Shown here: piece after piece, positions 46,790 through 58,540 of the stretch
How the letters are laid out: each line of letters starts with the position of its first letter
Position numbering within the stretch: position 1 is the stretch's first letter
DNA from: Desarmillaria ectypa
Taxonomy: Eukaryota; Basidiomycota; Agaricomycetes; Agaricales; Physalacriaceae
NCBI GenBank assembly: GCA_030407005.1
Contig: JAUDYN010000005.1
Location: 1,922,001 to 1,986,000 of the forward strand
Direction of reading: 5' to 3'
Length of the DNA stretch: 64,000 nucleotides
Position numbers and translations under genes: made by a program
Notes under the pieces: generated by a model
Database searches by the model: none
What the model was told of the DNA's origin: nothing
What the model saw: only the letters and a program-made list of their open reading frames with translations

Positions 46790-48957
46790 TTATTTGGGAT
46801 CCAGCCTTGCTGATAAAAAGCCGGGGGGCGGCCCCCGGCTAGCACGTTTCGTGGGCGAAGACGGCGGGGAACTAGTGATGTCACTTTTGGTCTTGCATAG
46901 CGCAGGAGGTGGGGGCCCTAGAAGGCGAGATATAGCCCAGGGAAGTTCATACCCTGCGTTGCCCACATGAGCAATATACCGAGCAAGTTCTAGATGCAGT
47001 GTAGGGTAGTAAGTGGTGGAGGCTTTTCTCGAGATCTGAAGAGATAACGTCAACAAGACAAGAGTCACAACCAAAACGAATTCTTACAAGTATCATGCGC
47101 TCCAAACCCGACAGAAATAGGTCAGAATGAAGACGAAACGCTGACAAATCATGTTCCTTGGGCATTTCGAGGTCAGCTGCACATTGCGCAAGGGCGTTGA
47201 TCAACCGCAAGTGTGTCGTCTGTAAACCAAGTGTCAGAGGAGGACAATATACAAGAAAGGTACGAACAAAATAACCCATGGCCTCAAATTCAACACCCCC
47301 AGTCATTCCTCCGGGTGCTCTTGGTTTCTCCACTCGACCTTCATCTGTCTCTGACAAGACCCAGATAGTATTGTTTGGATGGCAGAACACCCAAAAGTAG
47401 TCGCGGCAGACATCTGAGAGCTCTTGCAGATAGGACTTGTATATCCTGGACTTGTGTAGAGATTCGATAAATGCGTGGGGTGAAACGGGGGTAGCAGGCG
47501 ATTCTGTCGGAGGTGGAGCAGGCGTCAGCAGTAATGCTCTGATTAGGGAGAAGAGCGTTTTATGAGGAGCCGGGAGTGTGATGAGATTACTGGACGTAGA
47601 CATTTCGGAGTCGCTATCCCATACTTCACGTCGAGCGCGATTGGGAATCGCGTTACTGTGAGCAGGCAGAGCAGATGCTGGATACAGTTCAAAAAGAATA
47701 AGAATGAGGTCGACAATGAGTTGTCGAGTCGCCACGTCGCCGGGCTTCTTATCTGAGTACAACAAGGCTACAAGTTGGACGAACGGGGTGGGGCACGAGC
47801 TTCGCAAAGCAAAGCATCCAATTGAGGACGTAGAGAGCGCCTTGAAGCATCTAAGCAGTTCATGCAATAACTGATCATCGTGCTGCTCCTCCCTATCGCG
47901 TCTTTCCGTGAGCAAGCTAGTGGGTCACGTTCGCAACTATACATACCTCCATTCAACTTCTAGAATTTCATTTAAACGTGTCAACAGAGCGGAATAACCG
48001 CCCATGCGCAGAAATTCCTGTGACCAACTGAAGGATGCTCAGAAGGAAAACCATATTGGTAGTGGTTCACATACCTTGCAGATTCATTCCGAAGCAGTAG
48101 ACGCAACTTCTTAATCAGTTCCACATCTAACTCTGTGCTTGAAGTACTCGTCAAGATACTGATGAGCTTAGCGGGGGATAAGTTCTTTCCAATGGACGAA
48201 TATTTGTCTTTTACGGTTTTGCCCCCAGTTGTCAAGTCAATTACCGAGCCGGAGGACGGAAGGTTGATCTGACTTCGAGAAGCCAAGCCGTTATAAGACA
48301 AACCCCGGATATGACTGCTGGCCTTTCGGGGGGAAGGGAATGCGCCTACAGAAGAGGCGTGATGCGATGAGATCCGTACTGGGGAGGCAAATGGTAATAC
48401 GGGTGGCTGCAACACGTCGTCATCTAGACATGTCGAAGAGAGCCGAGGAGACCCAAGCGACTCTGTGCTCCTTGTTCGCCGGAGCTTTGTTGAATGTGGA
48501 GTAGGAGGTAGGTCGTCGTCAACTTGGTTCGGTTTGAGGGCCAACACGTGTGACGACTTTAACATAGCAGCCTTGACCGTGGAATCCATGCCTGCAAGCT
48601 TGGGACGGAGAGTTGATGGTATTTGTAGGTCATCCTAGTAGCAAGAAAATTACAAACGGTGTACAGAAAGGATAAAAGGATACTCACCAGTAGTCGATCA
48701 AAGGCAAGATTGGTCTCAGGACCCACCGTTCCCGACAGTTGATCATTCCCTTTAGACTCTGTTTTCTTCTTCTTTTCGTAGGGCTGCTGGAAACCTTTGG
48801 TTGCAGTAGCTGGTCGTGCGATTTTCGTGACAGTGGGTAACTGTGGTTGGCCGCCAGGCTGGTTCTCCTTGCCATTTGCAGGGACGTCAGCCAGAGAAGT
48901 GACCATCGTAAAGTCTGAAGAGGATATTCTCTTCGCTGGAAGAATGCCTTTGAACAT
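46790..48957 (-). CDS. Formin GTPase-binding-domain (Drf_GBD/armadillo) protein
   Basis: Five exons. Start ATG at 48957 (MFKGILPAKRISSSDF). The N-terminal 200 residues are Ser/Pro/Lys-rich. After LSPAKLISILTSTSSTELD comes the GBD/FH3-like armadillo part: LIKKLRLLLRNESASWSQEF, LRMGGYSALLTRLNEILEVE, HELLRCFKALSTSSIGCFAL, RQLIVDLILILFELYPAS, then YFWVFCHPNNTIWVL and LTLGLQTTHLRLINALAQC. The C-terminus is Pro-rich. The diaphanous-type GBD binds Rho GTPases, but no FH1/FH2 actin-nucleating part follows, so this is a GBD-only regulator rather than a formin. All introns are GT-AG. Confidence 0.78.
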
Positions 48958-49744
48958 GGCAAAAGTGAAGTACGATGTTGGAAATGTGGCAAACGAAAGG
49001 TAGGTTACATAAGGTTGGAGTTGAGCGCGGTCGCGTTTCCCGTGTATCACGTGATTATTAAATATTTCCCACGCCATTTCAGAAGGAGGAATTTTGCCGT
49101 TCGGATGTTTAGCCACGTATAAGCATCAGAGTAGAGTCAATACTTGATGTATTCGTGCGAGCAAGAGCAGTATGTTTCCAGAAACTATAGTTTATATATT
49201 CTTTGAATATTTCTACATCTAATAATGTTCTTTCTTCCCCTCAACCGTTGTTATATGCATGACCCGTTCATGCACCACAAATGAACGGTCGCAGCACGTC
49301 TGATGACTGAGGAAGACAGATAAACTGCGTCGTCCGGACCCAATATGCCTCTATGGGTTGCCGTCGATCCGTAACTACAGGCACGAGGATAAAGTAAGGA
49401 GATAATATCATTTTATCGGGAGCTAGGGGTAGTACCTGGTTCTGCAGCAGGACCAGTTAGAGGTGAAATAAGAGCACCTGAGCTTGCAAGGACAATTATG
49501 TCCTACAGTGTTAGGATAGAAAAACCTATTTCGGGGTGGCAGTGCAGTCTGCCGTCATGTGCAGGGCCTTTACACTTCCTCCTTCACGCTACCTTAGTAT
49601 CCGAAACATCACACTGCCCACATCTGACTCCGTATTATTCTGGCTCTACGACAGCCAAAGAGCATTTTTGGGATTTTCAAGAGACGAGCTCGCAGAAATA
49701 GAGCAACAGTTGTTCAACCTGATCCACCAACTACTCCTCCCGAC
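48958..49744. other. Divergent promoter region between the formin-GBD-like gene and the RhoGAP
   Basis: About 790 bp. The last 90 bp read as coding in the RhoGAP frame (SIFGIFKRRARRNRATVVQP), so an upstream exon of that gene probably lies here. No other gene seen. Confidence 0.4.
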
Positions 49745-51428
49745 ATGCAGTCTCCACCTTACGTGCCACCGCCCAGAGCCATACTCGACCCTTCTCAGCA
49801 GGCACCTACAAAGGCAAATCTTAAGGCCTGGTGGAATCAGTTTAACTTTGTTCAAAAGGTGAAGAAGGAGGTCGAGTCCAAAGGTGAGTCCTTGTCGTTC
49901 GGCAGCGGCTTTATCTTACCGACCGCAGAAGACTTTGAGCATCCAGTGTTTGGAAAACCGCTCAAGGAGAGCTTGAGGTATGCCAGCGTCCAGATATCGA
50001 CCGCGAATGCAAATGGAGAACTCTTCGTGTGGGGCTATATCCCAGTCGTCGTGGCGAAATGGTGTGTTGCCTTCTCGAACACGAATCTGCTCTTTGACTA
50101 TTGCCTTTCAGCGGCCTATATCTTAAAGAAAATGGTTTGATTTCTCTTCACAACCCATGAATAGCGCTCACTGCGAAACCAGCCACGGAAGTACCTGGTA
50201 CATTTCGAGTTAATGGCTCCACCAAGAGGATGAGAGAACTTCAAGCTGAATTTGAGACTCCTCCAAGAGTACGGATCATACTCTTGGCCATCTTTCTTCT
50301 TTCTCATCTTTCCATCAGTACGGTAAATCCTTGGACTGGAAGCAAGTCTCATACACCTCTCATGATGTCGCAAGTGTTTTTCGGAGATACCTTACGCAAA
50401 TGCCAGTTAGTTCCAATTCTCTCCTTTATAAAGGCCGCAACTAAATGACTTTGAATAGGAAGCTGTTATACCCTATGACATGTATCATGACGTAAGTTTT
50501 TGCATGCAACATATTCTGTTTATATGTTCTGTTTCTTTAGTCTCACCTCTTTGTTCGTGCAGTTCCGAGACGCTCTAGGTGATTGTATTCCGCAACCACT
50601 CCATTCCTGTGTCCTCACGGTTTATTAGCAAAGGAACCCTACAACCAAGATGAGGTCATCGCCACATATAAGAGGCTTATACGAGCCATGCCTCGTGCAA
50701 ATCAATATCTTCTATTATACGTGCTGGACCTCTTGTCTGTATTTGCACGAAAATCTGACATCAACTTGATGACCGCCACAAGCGAGTATATCCTGTATAT
50801 TGGACTTGACGACGGAATCTGATATTTTTCATCAGATCTTGCTGTAATCTTTCGGCCTGGTTTGATATCACATCCCCACCATGAGATGTCGCCGAAAGAG
50901 CACGCTCTAAGCCAGAAGGTATTAGAGTTTCTAATAGCCCAACAGGATTGGTTCATGCTCGACATACCACCACCGCCTCAAAACACGCCTGGATCACCTA
51001 TATCTGACTCATCATCTGTTGACGACATCACCGTATTCCCTAGTTCTGACGATGAGCGACAGCCAGGTAGTGGGTGGAAGATGGTAGGAAAGAAAGACAT
51101 GCGTCGAGTGACACGACGAAGAACGACCCTCGATCGCAGCGGTATGTTCCCCTGTCCAAGATGATTCAATGTTTTACATCATCTTTTCGCAGCTGCGCCG
51201 CATGTCGTTGTAGCCGAGACAGACCTTCCTCCCGTCAATGAAACCGCTACTTCACGATCAGAGGAGGGACCGGTGGGTGTCTCTCGGAGTCGGACCCTGC
51301 CCTCTGGTCGGCGAGTTGCTTCGTCGTCATCTGATGCTCCACGACTTTTGCGAAAGCAGAAACGAACGACATCCTCCCAGGTCGGTCAGACCAGAGGTGG
51401 ACAAGATCCAGTGTTTACGACGTCGTAG
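49745..51428 (+). CDS. RhoGAP-domain GTPase-activating protein
   Basis: About nine exons. The first clear ATG is at 49745 (MQSPPYVPPPRAILDPSQQ), but the same frame is open upstream and looks coded, so the true start may be earlier. GAP domain: EHPVFGKPLKESLRYASV, IPVVVAKCGLYLKENATEVP, GTFRVNGSTKRMRELQ (with the arginine-finger FRVNG), SHDVASVFRRYLTQMPE, LPR-equivalent RAMPRANQYLLLYVLDLL, and MTAT|NLAVIFRPGLISHP. A Ser/Arg-rich tail follows and ends at TAG 51426-51428. It switches off a Rho-type GTPase, probably in polarity or wall signalling. The intron 50782-50835 is GC-AG (donor GCGAGT); only it gives TATNLAVIF. Confidence 0.85.
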
Positions 51429-51772
51429 CCGTCTCCTCCTTCCCTCACTTTGACATACCCCTGGCTTCTTTGTATCTGGATTTCACGACCTGTTTCTAGA
51501 AAAGGTCCATGGACTTTATCTTTTCTGTGGTTGCTACATGTATTTCCAGATATGGACATTAATCTATTAATATTGACCTATGTATTTATGTTTAGCCTAG
51601 CCCTCTTATTACCCCTTGACGTGACGCGTGACGGTCCAGCGTTACTTGCGACATGCGCAGCTGTACCGAAATAAAATATGAAGCCAAGTTTGTTCCAGCC
51701 TCCCACCATACTCATCACTCCCTTACTTACCTTCAACCTTTGAGCACTTTCTGTTGCCGATTTTTTCTCATA
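51429..51772. other. Intergenic, promoter of the GH17 gene
   Basis: About 340 bp without a coded frame. Confidence 0.4.
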
Positions 51773-54009
51773 ATGGCGATGCCTTATAGTGACAGTCCAC
51801 GGCATTCACACGCAGACCTACAGGACTATTACGATAGCGTACCAGTGCGCGCATTCTCTTGCTGTTCAACAAGCAAGGCAGTATAATTGACCAGCATTTT
51901 CTTCTTAGCCACCACACCGCCTCTCTGGCATGAACACACCTTCATCTTTTTCTACACAAGATATACCACTCATTCCTCAAAGTCCCAGTGGACATGCTAC
52001 ACGTTCATATGGCGCCCCGTTGGCGTCGCAGCCAAGTGCAATGGATTCCACGACTGACATGACAACCGGTTATCGCGATTATGATCACGGGTATTCCGAT
52101 CATGATCATATAGTACCAAATGACGCCTGGATGGAGAAGGGGGCCTCCACCGCCAGTGGCAAGAAGAAATGGGTTGTGAGTCACGCCCGGTGTACCGAAC
52201 TATTCCTCATTTTCACGATTATGGCCTAGGTTGTTGGAGGAGTTCTCGGACTTCTAGCCTTGATTGCAATTGGTGTTGCTCTGGGCGTCACGCTGTCCAA
52301 GAAGAGCTCCAGTTCAAGTAGTTCAAGCAGCAGCTCCGGTTCGAGCTCCGACCCTAGTAACTTTTCAAAGGATGCCAATCTCAAACTATCATTCTACGGT
52401 ATCGCCTATACTCCCGCTGGCTCGCAGTTGCCCGACTGCGGTAACTCGCTTGGTGAGTAGGATTAAAATAGATGTGTTCGCTGCTTAGACATGATACATC
52501 ACTAGCTGATGTTATTTCGGATATTCAGGTATTTCCAACATTCTTAAAAAATGCTGAACATTTGCTGATGTTGTACTAGCTAATGTCCCAGCTGACGACG
52601 GTAAAAGTCTTCATTGGCTCTTCAACACCCACTGACCATTTGGTCGTTTAGCGAGTCCGCCTTTATGGTGCCGATTGCAACCAATCGGCGCTGGTAGTAT
52701 GTCTAAAACTCCATTCAGCTACAGGCTAAGCTGACCTTTCTTCTACCGCTTAGCTGGAGGCTATAAAACAGACAAAGGTCAACATGACGGTCTTCCTGGG
52801 CAACTACCCCGTTTCAACTGATAACGATGCGGCCTATGGACGTCAAAGAGACCTTATCAAGTCGGCGATACAGACTTATGGGACGGATCACATTGGTGGA
52901 GTGACCGTTGGTAACGAGTACATCCTGAAGTCTGTGATGTCTCTTTCTGGATTACGGAGATAGTTGACCGACGTCTCCCACGTTAGTTATCTTAACGCCA
53001 ATAGCGCCACTGATCCTAATGGCTCTGTTGGAAACAAAGGTACGACGACATGGTGCTCGTTTGTAAAGTATTGATAGGTTGACACTTTCCCAGGCGGTGA
53101 ATTGCTGATTGCTAACATCAACGATACACGGTCTATGCTAAGCGACCTTGGAGTGCACTTGCCAGTCGGGAATGCTGATGCCGGTAGTTATTTCAATGAT
53201 CTCGTGTTGGATCAAGTGGACTACGGTGTACGTCTACTTCCATCTCATAATCATTGAACGTATGTGTAAATAACCGGACATCCGGATAGATGGCAAACGT
53301 TCATCCATGGTTCGCCAATGTCAGCATCGACCAAGCTGCGGGATGGACTTGGGATTTTTTTGAGACCAATGACGTGAACCTGGCACAAAGTCTAAGCAAC
53401 ACCCCGGAGATGTATGTCGCTGAAACTGGTGCGTGGTTTTCAACCCCCAAGTCGCCGTGAGGACGGTTATCAAATGATATGTATATAGGTTGGCCAACAA
53501 AGTCTTCTGACACGGCCGACGAATCCAATGGACCCTCGACAGCATCTGTTGCAAACCTTCAGGTAGGAGAAATATTTGTCCACGTCAACTTTGAATCACC
53601 CACTTTGGGATTGTAGACTTTCCTCGATACATATATCTGCGAAGCAAATGCTAATGGAACTAAGTACTTCTTCTTTGAGGTAAAACTCCATTCTACGTAT
53701 GATTCTTTGATACTGATGTGTTTTCTCCAAGTTCTTCGATGAAAAGTGGAAGGTATGGTGCTACTCTATAGTGACGAGCATTTTTATTCATTGATTCCTT
53801 CCAGGACGAGCGATTCGGTGGTGTAGAGGTATTTATATTTCCCTTGAACTACATTTACCCTCTGACCGCCTTTTGTAGGGTTGGTGGGGCCTATTCAATG
53901 CCAAGTAAGCCTCGTAGCTCTAATATCATCTTGGCACAGCGCTAAGACAGCTTCATCTAGCCGAACGCTGAAAGATGGAATCAAGATACCCGACTGTGTT
54001 CTGTCGTAA
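51773..54009 (+). CDS. GH17 beta-1,3-glucanase/glucanosyltransferase, type II membrane protein
   Basis: About fifteen exons, several of them tiny (21-24 nt). The N-terminal cytosolic part (MAMPYSDSPRHSHADLQDYY) is followed by one TM (VVGGVLGLLALIAIGVALGV), a Ser-rich linker, and the GH17 barrel: KLSFYGIAYTPAGSQLPDCG, RVRLYGADCNQ, TVFLGNYPVS, GGVTVGNEYI (acid/base Glu in GNE), VHPWFANVSID, MYVAETGWPTK (nucleophile Glu in ETGWP), KYFFFEFFDEKWK and GVEGWWGLFN. Both catalytic Glu are kept. The membrane-anchored layout matches fungal cell-wall glucan-remodelling enzymes. The gene looks intact; stop at 54007-54009. Confidence 0.9.
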
Positions 54010-54402
54010 ATATGCTGTCCCTGGGCTTGCTGATTTATTTGGGATCTGACATTTTATTTTAATATAAGTATCTCTACTATACGGTATTGTACACACGGAC
54101 CATTCGAGGATCTGGACTATATTTTCTCCTTCTCACGTATGCGATTCGTTCCTTACTGTATCCTTTAGTGTTGTCTGTCCTCGTCTAGTATCAAATACAC
54201 TTGGGCATGGGGTTATTGGGTACGAAAGGTATCAAGGAATAGTGTTCGGGTTGGTTACGATTCCTCAAACTTCGTCCACTCTCTAGGGTGCTCTAGAACG
54301 ATCAAGGGGTTCCTGTGGCACTGCCTCGTGTCTGCCGCAGACCTGGCGATCTATCGCTTTTATTTCAGACGATTCGTATGCATAAAGATACCAAAGACTG
54401 AG
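54010..54402. other. Intergenic between convergent genes
   Basis: About 390 bp, 3' flanks of the GH17 gene and COQ9. No coded frame recognised. Confidence 0.4.
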
Positions 54403-55300
54403 CTAGATGATCCCTTTACTCTTGATGATGCCCTTCCAGCCCTTGAAAACGTAGGAAGAAAACAGACCGAGTTCCTCCAAGGATGTCCCGAAGCTGTTGG
54501 AGGCGTCGAACAGGTTGTCTAAAAAATTATACGCTGTCGATGGTGATGTGAACTGATGAAGTTCTGAGGGGAATGCATTATTAGTATCCTCCCTGGGACC
54601 AGCATGAAGGAGAACTACCTGAGGCGCCGTATATTCCCGCGATAGAAGCCCTACGAGTATACCAAGAAAGCTTGACAGATTGTTACACGTTAACCATCTC
54701 CGGGAAGCAGACCAAGACTCACCTGTACAGATGTGTCGCCCATTATGTAACAAGACTCGTCTGCAATCCTTGAGGTGTGTTTGAGGGCAGGAATAGGATC
54801 AAGAGGGGGGACACCAGAACTTGGAGAAGCCAAGAGTGCAAAAGCCTAAGAACAGGGTAAGTCGTGCATTAAAGCCGAATATAACAAGCGTACCTTTGGT
54901 AGATGCTGCAACACTGGCTCATTATATTGAAGTCTGGCACACAAAACGCTTTTCAAAGTGGGCGAAGATACAGTTCCCATATGCCGTATTCCTTGGTCAA
55001 GCCAAGCTTGTATAAGAGTCCGTCTCGCATCATCCCCATTCCCGAATAATGCAGAAACCGCAGTGTCAGAAAGAGGTTCTCGATGCGCCTCTCCAGGAGG
55101 AAGAAGGAGCACTGACTCCGCCAGAGCTGTGCGGGTAAATCCATGTGTTTTGACCAAGCTGGTAGCCAACTGAAGTAGCTGTGTCCTTTGAAGGAAGAAA
55201 TCAATAGCAGAAACTTGTAAATTTGCGTTTCTTTCTACCTTGACATGACGGAAGGAGGCCGGGAAATGCCGAAGTGATCACGCACGGCGTCTTACCTCAT
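54403..55300 (-). CDS. COQ9: Ubiquinone biosynthesis protein COQ9
   Basis: Five exons. Exon 1 is 5 nt (ATGAG, 55300-55296), joined across a 65-nt intron to RNANLQVSAIDFFLQR. Family path: LATSLVKTHGFTRTALAES, PLSDTAVSALFGNGDDARR, TLIQAWLDQGIRHMG, LCARLQYNEPVLQHLPK|AFALL, LKHTSRIADESCYIMGDTS, LSWYTRRASIAGIYGAS, ELHQFTSPSTAYNFLDNL and a C-terminal YVFKGWKGIIKSKGII. COQ9 is a lipid-binding, TetR-fold mitochondrial protein that supports Coq7 in ubiquinone synthesis. The start is the only ATG that keeps frame, although a mitochondrial presequence is not obvious. It shares a 70-bp promoter with eIF3j. Confidence 0.9.
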
Positions 55301-55370
55301 TTCCTTCCACTTTTCTTTTTCCTCACTAACTTGATTTCCGTGCTTAGCGTGTCGTCGCTGATTATCCGGC
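55301..55370. promoter_or_regulatory. 70-bp bidirectional promoter/leader between COQ9 and eIF3j
   Basis: The start codons of the minus-strand COQ9 (55300) and the plus-strand eIF3j (55371) are separated by only 70 bp, so both leaders and core promoters must fit or overlap here. No TATA box is seen on either strand. Confidence 0.6.
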
Positions 55371-56346
55371 ATGTCTGACTGGGGTACCCATTCTTGCTCA
55401 CCAATTATGTCTTGATCTTTGTACTGATTGACTATCAGAGGAATCTGACAGCGATACTCAGGCCAAAGCAGGTCCTCAGGTGAAGGTCCCGCTGGCAAAG
55501 AAACCCACCAAGGGAAAGTGGGAGGGAGAAGATGAGGACGAAGATGCTCCCGCAGTACGTTTATATCGTTGCTTTCGAGATATACTCGCTGACACTTCTG
55601 CAGAGTGACTGGGAGGACTCATCCGAGGAGGAGGAAGAGAATGTCCCATCAGCACCAGTAGCACCGCCCAAGAAGAAAGGTACTCTAAAGGCAAAAATCG
55701 CGGAGAAGGAAGCTACAAAGGCTGCACGTAAAAACGAAGAGGACCCATACGACTCGGACTCCGTTCTGGATCCAAGGGAGAAAGCCCGAAGAGAGAAGGA
55801 AATGGAGCTTAATGCTGATCTTAACAATGCTGCTGACTTATTTGGTGCGGCCGCCCTCGGAGGTAATGGCTGATTCGGGGTACTGGAAGATCTCGCTAAC
55901 ATGTCTGGTAGGCACGACTTCCAAGGAATTGGATTCCCTTCTGTCTTTCCAGCCTCGGACGAAAGATGATTTCATACAACTTTCATCGCGCATAATAGAG
56001 GTCGTCATCAAAAAACACCAGAATAAGCCATTGTACCCGGCCTTTGTCGAATATTTTGTGCGCGAGCTGGCTATGCCTCTCAAAGACGTCGAAGTGCGCA
56101 AAGCCGCCAGTGGGTTGACAACCCTGGCCAACGAAAAGCAGAAGGAGCAGAGAGACAAGGCGAGCGGCAAGAAGAAGCCGAAAGCAGCATCTAAGCCGGC
56201 TCTCGGAGCTGCAAAGGTTGCAAGCAGGTACGTCTTGATTCATATTTAGTTTGGTGTTTGGAATCTGACGTGCTTCAAGGGTCGATACCAGCATATACGA
56301 TGAAGCCTTGGACGATTTTGGCAGCCATGCTGATGATTTTATGTAG
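55371..56346 (+). CDS. HCR1: Translation initiation factor eIF3 subunit j (Hcr1)
   Basis: Five exons. Start ATG at 55371 (MSDWEESDSDTQAKAGP). Acidic Trp motifs (EDAPASDWEDSSEEEEEN) are followed by the basic helix PPKKKGTLKAKIAEKE, then KARREKEMELNADLNNAADL, FGAAALGG|TTSKELDSLLSF, PAFVEYFVRELAMPL and the Lys-rich tail, ending DDFGSHADDFM. The MSDWE start and the FV(R)EL helix are typical of eIF3j/Hcr1, which binds the 40S decoding site. All introns are GT-AG. Intact. Confidence 0.93.
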
Positions 56347-57073
56347 ACAGCTTACCTTTTGTTTCTATAGTAGGTTCACGTCGTTTTTTCAATGCTGTGG
56401 TGTAGAGGGTCTTGTTGTAGACTAATTGATGCCCAATCTTTTGGAGGAAAGGGTAGGCATTTAAGATACGGCGCATCCGTATTACCATTAATCCCATTCT
56501 TCCTCAGGCACAGACAATATACGTAATTTGTACCAAGAACCAAGAGCGTTCCGACGATTCCTGAACATCATGCTGCTCATTACAATTGTTACGCGTCATG
56601 GTAGCCGGAAGATGTACTGTGTCAGCTCCTTCTCAAAAGAAAGTCTACCTTCTTCGTTTAGAGCGTGAACGAAAAAGAAGTCCTTCCGGTGAAAATGAAG
56701 TAAGCCACCGATATCCGTTCCTTTCCGTGCCAACCTCTATGTTCTACAGACACAAAGGAACCATTGTTTACAAAGCAACAGACCCCTTAGCCAAACCAGT
56801 ATCTGCATCGAAATCAATTACATGAGCTCAGAGTAGTTCCTTAGTTTCAGTAACCCGCTTGTAGCAGAGCGACCACATGAGTAAAGTGGTCCGCTATCGT
56901 ATGCCAATCACTGTACGGTCGGAGACCGACTGACCTCATCCAAGACAAGTGCAGTAGCGATACCAACGTCGACTTTACCTTGCTCTAGATCTAAGTGCAG
57001 ACAATACATACACTCGTTTTTCCTTCTGCTGGGGTGCAACTACTCTGCTCCTTGGTCTTTTTCGTAGGTGCGA
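56347..57073. other. Intergenic, no gene seen
   Basis: About 730 bp with no coded frame recognised; holds the terminator of eIF3j and the promoter of the membrane-protein gene. Confidence 0.4.
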
Positions 57074-58540
57074 ATGAATGACTTCGTCGGTTTTCACCTT
57101 CCCGCGCTAACTGAAAGTATAGGTGTAGCAACCCCACCCACTGCTTGTCACGAAGGACTCTCACTGAAGACCTTACAACTTGGAAATTTGCCGTCCGGAT
57201 TCCGTGGCCCCGCCTGTGTAGATTGCTTATTTTCTTGGATTCGTGGCTATTTCTTTTTTCCAGTGAGTATCCTTGGTATTATCACTTCCTGTGTTTCATG
57301 CGTGTAGGCGGTGTTCTCACATTTGGCGTTGGCCTGGAATCACATCCAACGATTTGTGCGGTGGCAATATACATCTGCGTATTCTTCTATTCTACTTCAA
57401 AGCTCCTCGTTTACTGTTTCCTCAGTAAGTCTTCTTTCTCCGTCGATCACCGCATTATCTCATTCTTGCTGTCAGTCGAGAAAGTGCATCTTGTCTGGTC
57501 GCCTTTTCGGGGAGTCCGTCGCTTGCAATCGAAAGTCTATATTCTTTGCGCCATCACAGTGGGAATGTATACCATCGATATTGCCGTAATGGACATCGGC
57601 GAGTCTGTGCTCCAGTCCGTTCGACATCGTTGACTGTGGCACATCAACTTTCAAGGGAGTCATTTTCTTGAGAGAAGATGGCCATGTTTGTATTATAGGC
57701 CGGAAGCCATTTCCTTTGATATTTTTATTGGCGTATGATTTGTGAGGCCCACTTTCTTATCTCTGTGACAGAACGAACTAATGTGGCCGAGATACATTAC
57801 CATTTTCCTCACGACACTGTTTTTGTGGCCTATCCTTCGATCGAGTGTCGCGAATCCCCGCATCAAAATGGCTGCAATCAGAACGCTGATGTGAGGCCCT
57901 TCCTATCTGAGTTTCTCTCTTCTTCACGAATACTAGCGCCACCGCGGTCGCCCTTAGTCAGACATCTATTGTGGGTTTCAGTTCTTTCGAGAGACGATGC
58001 CGCTGAAAATTTGTATACAGATCAACATGGTAGTACTGACCTCTCTTCGCGGTCATGAACTAGGATGGGTATGTCTCTGTAGCTGTGGGGTGGATGTGAG
58101 TCAGACATGATCATAAATCTGAATCTGGCTCTTACTGGGAAATAGGTCATTTTCAATGCAGTGGCTCTCTTAGTAAAATCAACGGATCTATTCCAAACCC
58201 CAGCAGAGGCGCCATCCCAGACGGCCGGCGGAGATGCGCGCCAGGGCTTCCTCTGTCGTCGCTGTTGGTCATCATAAAGTCCCCTTTTGCCCAGAAGACG
58301 ACGTTTGACGAGCCAAGACACAGCATTGCTGTTGACCTCCCTTCGACTCCTGCTTCAACTATGTCCTTCAATACAACGTCTTTGCCTGTTTTCGACGAAA
58401 CTTATTTTTCTCGATCCCCTCAGCTTTTAAGATCCTCGACAGGTTCTACGCCAACGACATCCTCAGAGATTTCTGAGTCTCATGAGCTGCAGGCATGCTT
58501 TCCCGATCTTGCTACGATATGTATTCAAGAACTGAATTAG
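57074..58540 (+). pseudogene. Basidiomycete multi-pass (about 7-TM) membrane protein, apparently frame-damaged
   Basis: Start ATG at 57074 (MNDFVGFHLPALTESIGVAT), then GFRGPACVDCLF, FLDSWLFLF, SGVLTFGVGLESHPT, AVAIYICVFFYSTSKLLVY, EKVHLVWSPFRGVRRLQ, VYILCAITVGMYTIDIAVMD, ACIIG-type loop (HVCIIGRKPFPLIFL), NMVVLTSLRGHELGWVC and VIFNAVALL. The order matches a family of TM proteins common in mushrooms. The frame changes between VDCL and FLDSWLF at a T run (57230-57233) that seems one T short, and the region after DIAVMDI (57600) and after LLAYDL (57750) has no clean splice. It reads as a recent pseudogene, or sequence error at the T run plus missed introns. Confidence 0.6.

Noticed and set aside
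52300..52350. AGTTCAAGC-type simple repeat
   Set aside because: It encodes the Ser-rich linker of the GH17 protein.
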